51,282 nucleotides of DNA. Source: Pseudomonadota bacterium. GTDB lineage: Bacteria; Pseudomonadota; Gammaproteobacteria; Burkholderiales; Burkholderiaceae_B. Location: contig JAEWFK010000057.1 in assembly GCA_023388835.1 (NCBI GenBank), positions 1 to 51,282 of the forward strand, in the 5' to 3' direction. Of this stretch, positions 17,302 through 25,518 are shown piece after piece. The notes under the pieces are model-generated. The model had not been told where the DNA came from. It saw nothing but the letters and a program-made list of their open reading frames with translations, and did not search any database. A program made the translations under genes and the position numbers. Positions within the stretch are counted from its first letter, which is position 1; the number at the start of each line of letters is the position of its first letter.

Positions 17302-18147
17302 TCAAACCGAAGGTTTGTTGGCGTACAGCTGCGTGACGTAGGACTTGTTGTGAGGACCTCCGTCCACCGTCAAGGCGGCTCCATTGACATATCCCGCCCG
17401 CGGCGAAGACAGGAATACGATCACATCGGCGATTTCCTCGGGCATTCCCCAACGCTGCCCGGTGGGCACGGAAACGGCTTCCAACGCATCGCGCACGTTG
17501 GCGGTCGCGGCATCGTCGAGATCATCTCTTATTGCTTGAGACTCCCACAGCTTGAACCGGTCTTCCGACTTTACGACGCCCGGTATCACGCAGTTGACGC
17601 GCACCCCGTGTTCGGCCAATTCGGTCGCGAGATCGATGGAGAATCGGACCTCGGCTGCTTTCGCCGGTCCCGTACAGCTCGAGCCGGGCGGGAAGTTACC
17701 ACGCAGCGCAGTACGACCGGAGACATTGATCACAACGCTGGACCCGGCTTTCTTGAGCAGATCCAACGCGCGCTGAGTCAGACGGAACTGCGCAAAGAAG
17801 TTCACGGACATCCCTGCGAGCAGGTCATCGTCAGTGACTTCCGAAAACGGCTTGTAGATGCCCGTACCGGCGTTGTTCACGAGGATATCGAGGCTTCCAT
17901 ATTGGCTTGCCAGGTGATCCACCAGGCGCGCGATATCCGCCGGCTGCGTGACATCGGCCTGAACAGCGTCTATCGTCACGCCTGTAGCCTTGCGGATCGC
18001 TTCGACTGCTTGGTCGAGCCGCCCTTGATCTCTGCCGCATATCACCACTCGGGCCTTCTCCTCGGCAAAGGCATGCGCCGTGGCAAAGCCAATACCTCGG
18101 CTTCCGCCTGTGATGCATACGACCTTGTCGGAAAGATTCAACTCCAT
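17302..18147 (-). CDS. SDR-family oxidoreductase with non-canonical active site
   Basis: Short-chain dehydrogenase/reductase fold, 281 residues: cofactor motif TGGSRGIG (13-20), NNAG (91-94), Ser143 in INVSGRTA, and the C-terminal VNGAALTVDGG. In the catalytic YxxxK motif the Lys is present (Lys163) but the Tyr position is Thr159 (SSCTGPAK); the codon is ACG and there is no frameshift around it. Activity may therefore be altered or lost, or another residue may act as the acid. It is the last gene of the minus-strand catabolic cluster, 97 bases after the DUF35 gene. A role on a 3-hydroxy- or 3-oxoacyl-CoA intermediate is inferred from context only. Confidence 0.85.
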   Translation of the reverse strand: MELNLSDKVVCITGGSRGIGFATAHAFAEEKARVVICGRDQGRLDQAVEAIRKATGVTIDAVQADVTQPADIARLVDHLASQYGSLDILVNNAGTGIYKPFSEVTDDDLLAGMSVNFFAQFRLTQRALDLLKKAGSSVVINVSGRTALRGNFPPGSSCTGPAKAAEVRFSIDLATELAEHGVRVNCVIPGVVKSEDRFKLWESQAIRDDLDDAATANVRDALEAVSVPTGQRWGMPEEIADVIVFLSSPRAGYVNGAALTVDGGPHNKSYVTQLYANKPSV

Positions 18148-18244
18148 TATTGCTGCTCCTCATTGCTTGCGGTCTTTTCCGCCTTTGTTCGCGGCCGCTC
18201 AGGCCTTTCAGTTTTCCCGCGTATCTGCTTGGCCATCAGGCCGC

Positions 18245-18652
18245 TCAACTCTTTGAGGCCGGCCTGAAGACCGGCACAAACAACGCCTCGGACGTGGTGG
18301 GCGCGAAACAGACTTCCACCGGCATTCCGATCGCGAGCTCGTCGGAATCGCACTGCACGATATGGGTCAGCATGCAAGGCCCTTCATCAAGCGTGACGTA
18401 GGCCGTGGCAAAGGGGACAGGCGCACGGCGCATGATGCTGTACGTATAGACGCTTCCCCTGCCGCTCGCCTGCTTCCATAGCGTGTTTCTGCAGTGACAG
18501 AAAGGGCAAATCTCGCGGGGATACCAATGCGCCTGTCCACAGTCGCCGCAGTACTTCACGAGAAGACGCCCTTCTCTTGCAGCATCCCAGAACGCTTGCG
18601 TCTCGACGTTGGGAATCGGAGCGGGAAGCTCCCTGAGGATAAGTGAACTCAT
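18245..18652 (-). CDS. DUF35 Zn-ribbon/OB-fold acyl-CoA partner protein
   Basis: Protein of 135 residues with an N-terminal rubredoxin-like Zn ribbon (Cys35, Cys38, Cys49, Cys52 in YCGDCG...ICPFCH) followed by an OB fold (about 60-125). Members of this family bind thiolase-fold enzymes and are needed for their activity, as in the Ltp2 retro-aldolase of actinobacterial steroid degradation. The ATG at 18652 is chosen because GGAG lies ten bases ahead; a GTG nine bases upstream would leave no space for the ribosome site. It begins one base after the stop of the thiolase-fold gene (TAACATG), as expected for subunits of one complex. Confidence 0.88.
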   Translation of the reverse strand: MSSLILRELPAPIPNVETQAFWDAAREGRLLVKYCGDCGQAHWYPREICPFCHCRNTLWKQASGRGSVYTYSIMRRAPVPFATAYVTLDEGPCMLTHIVQCDSDELAIGMPVEVCFAPTTSEALFVPVFRPASKS

Positions 18653-18653
18653 G

Positions 18654-19823
18654 TTATTCACGCTCCAGAATCAGAGTGGCGCTGCCGTGCCGGGCCGCCA
18701 ACTGCCCGCCGGTGCCATGGGCGAGCGCCAGCCGGCAATCGGGAACCTGCACCTTGGGGTGAGCCTCGCCTCGCAGCTGCCGGACCGCTTCGATGATTTT
18801 TGTCATGCCTCCGCGATTGCCCGGGTGGTTATTGCACAAACCACCTCCGTCAGTATTGAAGGGCAGTTTTCCAACGCCGGATATCAGATTGCCGTCCTGC
18901 ACGAACCGGCCACCCATGCCCTTCTCGCAGAATCCCAAGTCCTCCAGCTGCATCAACACCGTGATGGTGAAGCTGTCGTAGATCGATGCATACTGGATGT
19001 CGGCCGGCCTCACGCCGGCTTCTTCGAAGGCCTGAGCACCCGAGCGCTGCGCGCCGGAATACGTCAGATCAAAGTACCCGCCCGAAAGATGTTTGATGGT
19101 TTCCCCGCAACCGCGGATCTTCACCATGGGCCGCTTCAGCTTCCGCGCGATCTCCGGGCGCGCCACGATGACGGCCCCGCCTCCGTCGGTGATCACGCAA
19201 CAATCAAGGCGATGGAGGGGATCCGCCACCATCGGCGATGCCAGGACATCCTCCACAGTGAGCACCTTGGGCAGCATGGCCTGCGGATTATGGCTGGCAT
19301 GATGCGAGGCGGCCACCTTGATCCAGGCCAACTGCTCGCTGGTGGTACCGTACTCATACATGTGGCGCAAGGCGCACATCGCATAGCCGTTCACATTGCT
19401 CAATCCGTAAGGGAACTCGAACTGGGCGTCTGGCTGAGAGGGGTTGCGCAACTTGGGTTGCAAGCCCGTGGCGACCCCTTCACTGCGCGGGCGGCCGGCC
19501 AAAGTAACCAGCGCAATATCGCACTTGCCCGCGGCGATGGCCTGGGCCGCATGGCTTACCAGGGACAGATAGGATGCACCGCCAATATCCGTGGAGTCGG
19601 CATGGCGCACATGCAGATTCATGTACTCGACCATGGAGGTCGGACCCATGCCTGGTGCGTCACCGGAACAAAAATAGCCGTCGATATCCTCGCGCGAAAG
19701 CCCGGCGTCCTCCAGTGCGCCCAGCGCCACTTCAGCATGAAGCTGGGCCAGCGACTTATCGGGCGCATGGCGGGTGGGGTGCTCGAATGCGCCCACGATA
19801 TAAGCCTTTCCGTTGAGACTCAT
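18654..19823 (-). CDS. Thiolase-fold protein lacking the nucleophilic Cys; candidate retro-aldolase
   Basis: SCP2/Ltp-type thiolase-superfamily protein of 389 residues. The position of the thiolase nucleophilic Cys is occupied by Gly82 (TDIGGASYL), aligned by counting back from QAIAAG against the family pattern. The HPxG motif (His333 in NNHPGNRGG), the YDSFT motif at 282-286 and the C-terminal AHGTGG are kept. This pattern fits the Ltp2-type branch, which cleaves beta-hydroxyacyl-CoA by retro-aldol chemistry, better than a thiolase. AAAGG precedes the ATG at 19823. The next gene encodes the DUF35 partner and the two upstream genes a MaoC-type hydratase pair, which fits a hydratase-aldolase unit. 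Substrate is unknown. Aldolase chemistry is inferred. Confidence 0.85.
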   Translation of the reverse strand: MSLNGKAYIVGAFEHPTRHAPDKSLAQLHAEVALGALEDAGLSREDIDGYFCSGDAPGMGPTSMVEYMNLHVRHADSTDIGGASYLSLVSHAAQAIAAGKCDIALVTLAGRPRSEGVATGLQPKLRNPSQPDAQFEFPYGLSNVNGYAMCALRHMYEYGTTSEQLAWIKVAASHHASHNPQAMLPKVLTVEDVLASPMVADPLHRLDCCVITDGGGAVIVARPEIARKLKRPMVKIRGCGETIKHLSGGYFDLTYSGAQRSGAQAFEEAGVRPADIQYASIYDSFTITVLMQLEDLGFCEKGMGGRFVQDGNLISGVGKLPFNTDGGGLCNNHPGNRGGMTKIIEAVRQLRGEAHPKVQVPDCRLALAHGTGGQLAARHGSATLILERE

Positions 19824-19832
19824 GACTGGCCT

Positions 19833-20252
19833 TTACGAGCTGATGGCAACGGGGTCGAGCAGCGCCAAGGCGCTGCCGCGCAGCACCACCTTGTCGCCTA
19901 CGTGGGCTGCAAGTTCAAAGTGCAAGACATTTCCGCTGCGTTTAAGGAGTGTCGAACTCGCGTCAATGGTGTCACCCGCGAATACCGGGGCAAGAAAGCG
20001 GGCGGAAAGCTCGCTCACCGCGGCCTGTTCACCGACATGTTCCGCCAAGCAGCCGGCGGCGAATGCCATGGTGAGCATGCCATGAACCAGCACGCCTTCC
20101 AGGCCCGCCTCGCGTACGAAGGGATAGTCGAAATGCAGTCGGCTGAAGTCTCCCGAAGCACCGGCATATTTCACCAGTTGCGTCGTGGATACCGGGCCGG
20201 TGCGCAGGTGGTGTCTTGCGCCGGGTGTCAGAGTGGTGTGTGTATCGCTCAT
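19833..20252 (-). CDS. MaoC-like (R)-enoyl-CoA hydratase subunit, catalytic
   Basis: Single hotdog-fold MaoC protein of 139 residues. The hydratase-2 motif is present with its Asp and His (ASGDFSRLHFDYPF, Asp35 and His40), although Asn-Pro is changed to Ser-Arg. It is immediately followed by the thiolase-fold gene (9 bases) and preceded by a FAS1/MaoC-N relative. I read it as the active half of a heteromeric hydratase that adds water across a 2-enoyl-CoA. Confidence 0.87.
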   Translation of the reverse strand: MSDTHTTLTPGARHHLRTGPVSTTQLVKYAGASGDFSRLHFDYPFVREAGLEGVLVHGMLTMAFAAGCLAEHVGEQAAVSELSARFLAPVFAGDTIDASSTLLKRSGNVLHFELAAHVGDKVVLRGSALALLDPVAISS

Positions 20253-20267
20253 AATGGTTCTCCGCTC

Positions 20268-20735
20268 TTAACGCGCCTGTGCGCTTTGCAAGGCGCCCGG
20301 AGCGCGATAGACGGCTATGCGCCCGTTCGTGACGACCAGATCGCCGTTCTGATCAGTCGCCCTCAGTTCCTGAATCAGCAACTCCATCGTTCCGCTGCGC
20401 CCTTCTTTCTCATCAATTCGCACGAGATGCAGTCGGCAGGTAAGGATGTCGCCGGCCACCACGCGTCGGGCATACTTGAAGTACTGTTCGCCTGCAAGGA
20501 CGCGGCTTTCGTCCAGCCCCACCATCCATGGTTGACGTTGCGGCGGCCTGAAGCTCGCCGGGAAGGTCAGGGGCGCCACCAAGCCTTGATAGCCGCGGCT
20601 TCTGGCATAAGCTTCATCGCGGCAAAGGGGGTTGCTGTCGCCAATGGCATCGGCGAACGCCCGGATTGCGCCTTTCTCAACTTCCACGACGAACGGAGCC
20701 GTGGCGGTTCCTATATACGAACGGTCTACTTCCAT
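20268..20735 (-). CDS. FAS1-like dehydratase/MaoC-N domain protein, probably non-catalytic partner
   Basis: Hotdog protein of 155 residues with the MaoC_dehydrat_N pattern FADAIGDSNPLCRDEAYA. The Asp and Asn-Pro of the hydratase motif are kept but the catalytic His is Cys (NPLC), so it probably supplies only part of the substrate site in a heterodimer with the MaoC gene that follows. The ATG at 20735 has AGGAG at seven bases. A GTG six bases earlier overlaps the previous stop but leaves a one-base gap to the ribosome site and is rejected. Similar active/inactive pairs exist in steroid side-chain degradation. Confidence 0.83.
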   Translation of the reverse strand: MEVDRSYIGTATAPFVVEVEKGAIRAFADAIGDSNPLCRDEAYARSRGYQGLVAPLTFPASFRPPQRQPWMVGLDESRVLAGEQYFKYARRVVAGDILTCRLHLVRIDEKEGRSGTMELLIQELRATDQNGDLVVTNGRIAVYRAPGALQSAQAR

Positions 20736-20737
20736 AC

Positions 20738-22990
20738 TCACACTCCTTCCCCGACCGCCACAGGCTGCAGGCCCGTGGCGCGGTTCTTCTCATTTTTCAG
20801 CACGATGAGCGCGTCCAGCGCGCAAAGCTTGCCGGTCCGCTCATTGAGCACCAACGGGTTGACATCGATCTCCGCAACGCCGCCGTGGGCGGCGTGCGCA
20901 AATAGGCTCAGTCTGACCAGCAGTTCCGCAAGTTCCGTCTTGTCGATCGCCGGCCGCCCGCGCACGCCCTCGATGAGCGCCTTGCCACGCAAGTCGTCGA
21001 TCATGTGCTGCGCCTCATCGAACCCAAAAGGCGCCACGCGCATGGAAACATCTTTGAGGACCTCGACGAAGATGCCGCCCAGCCCCAGAACGACGACGGG
21101 ACCGAATTCGGGATCCGTTGTCATGCCGACAATCAGTTCCGTACCGGCATCGACCATCTCCTGGACCAGTACTTTCCCGCCAGAGACGCCTGCACGCTGC
21201 ATCGCTTCCATGGCCAGGCGAAAAGCTTTCCGTACCTCGTTCTCATTCGCAAGCTTGAGGTGCACCAGACCCAGGTCGGACTTGTGCAGGATGTCGGGAT
21301 GTTCTCCCTTCAGCACCACAGGGAAGCCGAGACGGGCGGCAATGGCGACGGCATCCTCTTCGCTCTCTGCGGCCTGCTCACTGGTGACGGGAAATCCCAC
21401 TCGCGACAGGACGCGTTTGCTGTCTCTTTCGGTGAGGGCTCCATTACGCCCCGTCGAACTTTCTTCCAGTATTCCGAGCGCCTGCAGGACGCCTGTATCG
21501 TCCTTGCCGCTTGCCGATGCCTGCCCGGCACCGCGGTCGCGTAAAGCGCAGTAGGCATTCAGGGCGCGAATGGCCGCCGCCGCCCTTGCTGGCGTGCGGA
21601 ACACAGGAATGTTGCTTTCAGCCAGCAGGCGGCGCGCTTCGCCATCAAAATCCCCGCCGGCCCAGATCACGATGATGATCTTGGACGTTTCGCCGGCAAT
21701 CCGAATGAAGTCGCGTATGGCGGGCTCATAGGTACGGGCCACCGTGATGATGGGTACCACTACCTGAATTCCGTCGTCCGCCAGCAGGACTTGTGTGCAG
21801 CGGCCCCAGAACCCGTCATCGCCAATGGTACGCGCGGTAGTATCCAGAGGGTTCTGGAAATTTCCTTCGAAGCCCAGCTCCTGTGCGATGGCGACCTGGG
21901 TTTCAGAAGAGAACGCGGGGAATGACAGGCCTTCCAGCGAAGCATGGTCAGCGAAGAGGCCGATATGCCCGCCAGAAATGGACAGCGCGGCACAATGAGC
22001 GGCCGGTGCATGCGTGGCGTCCAGTTTCCCAGCGCGCCGCAGCTTCGCGAGCATCGACGCGATCTGGTAGAAGTCATCGATATCGTGTGCACAGATGGCG
22101 CCGTATTGCCTGCATACCGATTCAAACACTTCCGCCGAACCGGCCAGCGCGCCGGTATGCGACGCGGCCATGGTCTTGCCCAGGTCGGTGCGGCCCGACT
22201 TCAGGATGACCACCGGTTTGCCGACACGACGGGCCGATTCCAGGAAATCGCAGAATCCCGCTTTGTCGCGTACCGCCTCGACTGTCATTGCCACGACATC
22301 CGTATCGTCGTCTGAAACGAGGAAGCGCGCGACATCGATCGTATCCAGATCGGCCTCGTTGCCGGTCGTAATGATATGGCTGAACGACACGCCGTCTTCC
22401 AGCGCCCCGTAGAGCACCGAGGCCAACCCGAGCCCCCCGCTTTGCGATACCAGGCCTATGTGTCCGGCGGGCATATCAGGCCATGCCATCGCTGCGGCCG
22501 ATGTGACGCATGCTCTGTCCACCAGGTTGATGAAACCGATGCAGTTGGGACCGAGCACCCTTACCCCGGCTTCGGCTGCGCGCGACACCAGACGGTCCTG
22601 AAGCGCCTGACCGATATCGTCGCCGCGTTCGGCAAAGCCGGCGCTGGAAACCACGATCAACTTCACTCCCTTTTCGGGACATTGATCCAGTACAGCGTCG
22701 ATGTGCTCGGCGGCCAATGCATATACAACGCAATCGACCTTGCCCGGCACGGACGCCAGATCCGGATAACAGGTGAGGCCCGCGATGGTGTTGCGCCCTG
22801 GATTGATCGGATGGATCGCACCCTGGTAGCCCTGACGCTGCAAGGTGGGAATGATCTTGCCGCTGAAGCGCTCCGGATTGGCGGAGGCTCCCACCACCGC
22901 GATCGAATCCGGTTTGAACAGCAAGGCGATTTCCTCGGGCCCTGCCCGGGATGCTGAGCTCGCTGCGCTTTGTACATTTACACCGTTCAT
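20738..22990 (-). CDS. NDP-forming acyl-CoA synthetase (fused alpha-beta)
   Basis: Cytoplasmic acid-CoA ligase of the ADP-forming superfamily, 750 residues with both halves fused. A CoA-binding Rossmann domain is at about 20-150 (SIAVVGASANPERFSG), followed by succinyl-CoA-ligase-like domains with the phosphorylated His278 in ASHTGALAGS, and an ATP-grasp domain at about 525-735 (GFPVVLKGEHPDILHKSD, VLVQEMVDAGTELIVGM, AEIDVNPL). It would activate a carboxylic acid imported by the cell to its CoA ester. The stop lies two bases ahead of the FAS1-like ATG. The ribosome site at 22990 is weak. Substrate cannot be read from sequence. Confidence 0.92.
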   Translation of the reverse strand: MNGVNVQSAASSASRAGPEEIALLFKPDSIAVVGASANPERFSGKIIPTLQRQGYQGAIHPINPGRNTIAGLTCYPDLASVPGKVDCVVYALAAEHIDAVLDQCPEKGVKLIVVSSAGFAERGDDIGQALQDRLVSRAAEAGVRVLGPNCIGFINLVDRACVTSAAAMAWPDMPAGHIGLVSQSGGLGLASVLYGALEDGVSFSHIITTGNEADLDTIDVARFLVSDDDTDVVAMTVEAVRDKAGFCDFLESARRVGKPVVILKSGRTDLGKTMAASHTGALAGSAEVFESVCRQYGAICAHDIDDFYQIASMLAKLRRAGKLDATHAPAAHCAALSISGGHIGLFADHASLEGLSFPAFSSETQVAIAQELGFEGNFQNPLDTTARTIGDDGFWGRCTQVLLADDGIQVVVPIITVARTYEPAIRDFIRIAGETSKIIIVIWAGGDFDGEARRLLAESNIPVFRTPARAAAAIRALNAYCALRDRGAGQASASGKDDTGVLQALGILEESSTGRNGALTERDSKRVLSRVGFPVTSEQAAESEEDAVAIAARLGFPVVLKGEHPDILHKSDLGLVHLKLANENEVRKAFRLAMEAMQRAGVSGGKVLVQEMVDAGTELIVGMTTDPEFGPVVVLGLGGIFVEVLKDVSMRVAPFGFDEAQHMIDDLRGKALIEGVRGRPAIDKTELAELLVRLSLFAHAAHGGVAEIDVNPLVLNERTGKLCALDALIVLKNEKNRATGLQPVAVGEGV

Positions 22991-22998
22991 TGCTGCGC

Positions 22999-23868
22999 CT
23001 AATCCTTATTGCCTACCGTTTGCAGTTCAGCGCCTACCGATGTGCGGAAGAGCTCTCTCATGTTGTCGACCGTCCAGCCACCGAACACGTAAGCCTCGAC
23101 GACTTCCTTCGGGTGCGACCAAAGAGACAGTTTGTCGCCGCCGATTCCGACCACCTGGCCCGTGATGCCTGCGGCTTCGTCACTGGCCAAGTACACGACG
23201 GCCGGCGCCACCTGATCGGGGGTTCCGCGTCTTACCACGGATGTCCCGGCCCAGGACGCGTCCTTTCGCTTCTTCACCTCATCGGGGATGCTGTCTGTCA
23301 TTTCAGTCACCGCTCGCGGCGATATGGCGTTGACCGTGATGCCGTACTTGGAGACTTCCTGACACAGGGTGCGCGTCAGGCCCAGTACGCCGGCTTTCGC
23401 TGCGGCGTAATTAGACTGGCCCACGCTGCCGCGCAAGCCCGAACGCGAGGCGATATTGATGATGCGCCCCCCTCCGTTCTGGCGCATGTGCCTCACCGCG
23501 GCCCGGGCACACCCGAAAGTGCCCTTGAGGCAGACCGCGATGACGTCATCCCATTCGGCTTCGCTCATGTTGAAGCTCATGCGATCGCGAAGAATGCCCG
23601 CATTGTTCACAAGTATGTCGATCCGCCCGTAGGCGTCGACCGCCGCCTGGACCGCGGCGTCGGCGCCCGCAAAGGTCGAAATGTCGGAGTGCTCGGAGAC
23701 CGCTTGGGCTCCCGAGCCTATGAGCGATTCTGCAACGGCGTCGGCTTTCGCGCCGTTCACATCATTGATGACCACCTTCGCACCGTGTGCGGCCAGAGCC
23801 CGGGCCAGGCTCTCGCCTATGCCCTGGCCTGCCCCGGTCACGAGCGCGACCTTATTGGATAGCAACAT
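22999..23868 (-). CDS. SDR oxidoreductase, probable 3-hydroxyacyl-CoA dehydrogenase type
   Basis: Short-chain dehydrogenase of 289 residues with a complete active site: TGAGQGIG at 11-18, NNAG at 88-91, Ser141/143, Tyr154 and Lys158 in NYAAAK. The long C-terminal extension after VVGIGGDKLSLW (about 245-289) resembles the SDR domain of peroxisomal multifunctional enzyme 2-like proteins, which oxidise (R)-3-hydroxyacyl-CoA. That fits an (R)-specific MaoC hydratase in the same cluster. It ends eight bases before the acyl-CoA synthetase start. Confidence 0.87.
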   Translation of the reverse strand: MLLSNKVALVTGAGQGIGESLARALAAHGAKVVINDVNGAKADAVAESLIGSGAQAVSEHSDISTFAGADAAVQAAVDAYGRIDILVNNAGILRDRMSFNMSEAEWDDVIAVCLKGTFGCARAAVRHMRQNGGGRIINIASRSGLRGSVGQSNYAAAKAGVLGLTRTLCQEVSKYGITVNAISPRAVTEMTDSIPDEVKKRKDASWAGTSVVRRGTPDQVAPAVVYLASDEAAGITGQVVGIGGDKLSLWSHPKEVVEAYVFGGWTVDNMRELFRTSVGAELQTVGNKD

Positions 23869-23898
23869 GTAATTCCCTAAGCTTCTGTGAGGTTTTTC

Positions 23899-24882
23899 TT
23901 ACGAGGCCTTGACGAGATTGAGGTCCTGGATGATCTTCCGAAACCGCGAAATCTCGTTCTCTATGAAGTCGCGCAGCTCTTGCGGCGTCATATCCAGGGT
24001 TTCCGCCCCGAGAGTCGCCACGCTCTTCTTTACTTCGTCGTCGGCGATGATCTTGCGCACGGTTTCGTTCAGCATCTGGATGCGGGCGGGGTCGGCGCCG
24101 GCACGGGTAACCAAGGCATACCATTGAGAGAACTCGACGCCTTCCACGCCCGCTTCGTTCATGGTGGGAACGTCGGGCAATGACGCAAGGCGATTCGGAT
24201 GGGCCACGGCAAGTATCTTGATCTTGCCCGAAGCCAACTGCGGCGCTGCCGAAGCCACCCCTACAAATGCCATGGACACCTGCCCACCCATTGCGTCCGT
24301 CGTGGCCGGCGCATCGCCCTTATAGGGAACGTGAACCATGTCCAGACCAGTCTGGCTGCGGAAGGATTCTCCGGCGAGGTGACCCGTGCCGCCTACCCCG
24401 CTGCTACTGAAAGAGAGCTTGCCGGGATTCTTCTTGCCGTACTCCAGAAGCTCCTGCACGCTGTCTATTCCCATTCCGCTATGGATGGCCAGCACAATGG
24501 GCACGGCGCCGACCATGCCGACCGGCTCGAAGTCCTTTACGGGATCGTAAGGAGCGTCGGGATACAGCGTGGGATTGGTACCGTGCGTGGCGCTGTTGCC
24601 CATCAGCAGCGTGTAGGCATCAGGTTGTGCCTTCACCACGAAGCTGGCGCCGACAATGCCGTTCGCACCGGCCTTATTGTCCGCCACCGCTGTGATACCC
24701 AGGGTCTCGCCCAGATTCTTCGCCATCAGGCGGGTCAGGAAATCGTTGGCGCCGCCAGCGGCGTAAGGCGAAATTACAGTGAGCGGCTTGTCCTTGGGAT
24801 ATTCGGCGTGAGCCACGCCCAGCGTGGTCAAGGCTCCGAGCGCGAGCACTGCGATGGATTTTCCGAATGATAGGGTCTTCAT
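23899..24882 (-). CDS. TctC/Bug-family periplasmic solute-binding protein
   Basis: Tripartite tricarboxylate transporter receptor-type protein of 327 residues. The signal peptide is cleaved after AHA (residue 26). Family marks are ISPYAAGGANDFLTR near 38-52, the GVGGTGHLAGE segment and MVHVPYKGDAPA. These proteins are massively expanded in Alcaligenaceae and bind small carboxylates or amides. No TctA/TctB membrane genes are nearby, the usual orphan state of Bug proteins. A strong AGGAGG precedes the ATG. The protein probably delivers or senses the acid that the downstream CoA ligase activates. Confidence 0.94.
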   Translation of the reverse strand: MKTLSFGKSIAVLALGALTTLGVAHAEYPKDKPLTVISPYAAGGANDFLTRLMAKNLGETLGITAVADNKAGANGIVGASFVVKAQPDAYTLLMGNSATHGTNPTLYPDAPYDPVKDFEPVGMVGAVPIVLAIHSGMGIDSVQELLEYGKKNPGKLSFSSSGVGGTGHLAGESFRSQTGLDMVHVPYKGDAPATTDAMGGQVSMAFVGVASAAPQLASGKIKILAVAHPNRLASLPDVPTMNEAGVEGVEFSQWYALVTRAGADPARIQMLNETVRKIIADDEVKKSVATLGAETLDMTPQELRDFIENEISRFRKIIQDLNLVKAS

Positions 24883-24906
24883 GTCTCCTCCTGAGGGTGA
24901 TAAGTA

Positions 24907-25446
24907 TCAACTGTCGTCGATGGGAAAACTCTTTTCTTGCTCGATGTAGTCGCGCCCGAGCTGTTCGAGCTTGGTCAATGCACTGTCGAGCGCAGCCCAT
25001 TCCTGCGGGTTCAACACACTCGTGAAAGCCTTGTTCCGGGTGTCCGCTGCTTCGATCAAGTCCAGATAGAGCGCCTGGCCCTGGCTGGTGAGGGTGAGCC
25101 GGACGGCTCGGGCATCCTGATCGTCGGTGCGCCGCAGGACCATGCCTCTTTCGGTCAAGGCCGTTACCACCCGGCTTGCCAGCCCTTTGTCCAGATCGAC
25201 GACCTTGGCCAACTCATTGAGAGAGAGTCCGGGACGGGCGCCAATCAGAGCGAGTGCGCGCCATTCCCACAGGCTGACATTGAAACGCCTTCGGTAATGC
25301 ATCGCGGCGCCGCGGGACATCAAGTTGCCGACCATCTGCAGGCGGTAGGAAACCAGTCCCGTGATGGTCGGCTTGCCAGCTTCCGCCGCTTCGCGTTCGC
25401 TCGCGCCGACAGCTCCGGACTGATTCGTGCGTGTGTGCTTAACCAT
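24907..25446 (-). CDS. MarR-family transcriptional regulator
   Basis: Winged-helix regulator of 179 residues. The DNA-binding core is at about 60-125 (WEWRALALIGARPGLSLNEL, then VDLDKGLASRVVTAL, wing ERGMVLRRTDDQDARAVRLTLT). The ATG at 25446 is chosen because the longer frame would start within the promoter. It is the first gene of the catabolic cluster, and its stop is 24 bases ahead of the TctC start, so it very probably controls this operon and itself. Ligands of such MarR proteins are often the CoA ester or the acid of the pathway. Confidence 0.93.
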   Translation of the reverse strand: MVKHTRTNQSGAVGASEREAAEAGKPTITGLVSYRLQMVGNLMSRGAAMHYRRRFNVSLWEWRALALIGARPGLSLNELAKVVDLDKGLASRVVTALTERGMVLRRTDDQDARAVRLTLTSQGQALYLDLIEAADTRNKAFTSVLNPQEWAALDSALTKLEQLGRDYIEQEKSFPIDDS

Positions 25447-25508
25447 ATAGTTGTCTAAATCAATAGTTGTAAGTATCAACCAATTAGATGACGCAGTCAA
25501 CTAATTGG
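25447..25508 (-). promoter_or_regulatory. marR operon promoter and candidate operators
   Basis: Read on the minus strand, TTGACT (25495-25500) and GATACT (25472-25477) are 17 bases apart and place transcription start near 25465. An inverted repeat CCAATTAG-N13-CTAATTGG (25480-25508) covers the -35 region. Two direct copies of ATAGTTGT (25447-25454 and 25463-25470) lie over the start region and ATG. These are plausible MarR binding sites. Confidence 0.65.
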
Positions 25509-25518
25509 ACAAAGAAAA

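Noticed and set aside
18147..18236. 29-codon highly charged frame between the DUF35 and SDR genes, ending in TAATG at the SDR start
   Set aside because: There is no ribosome site at a proper distance and no known family; it is too short to support, although the stop-start overlap is suggestive.
18609..21554. 981-codon open frame on the plus strand opposite the catabolic genes
   Set aside because: It is antisense to four genes with clear conserved motifs, has no recognisable domain and low-complexity composition; long antisense frames are common in GC-rich DNA.
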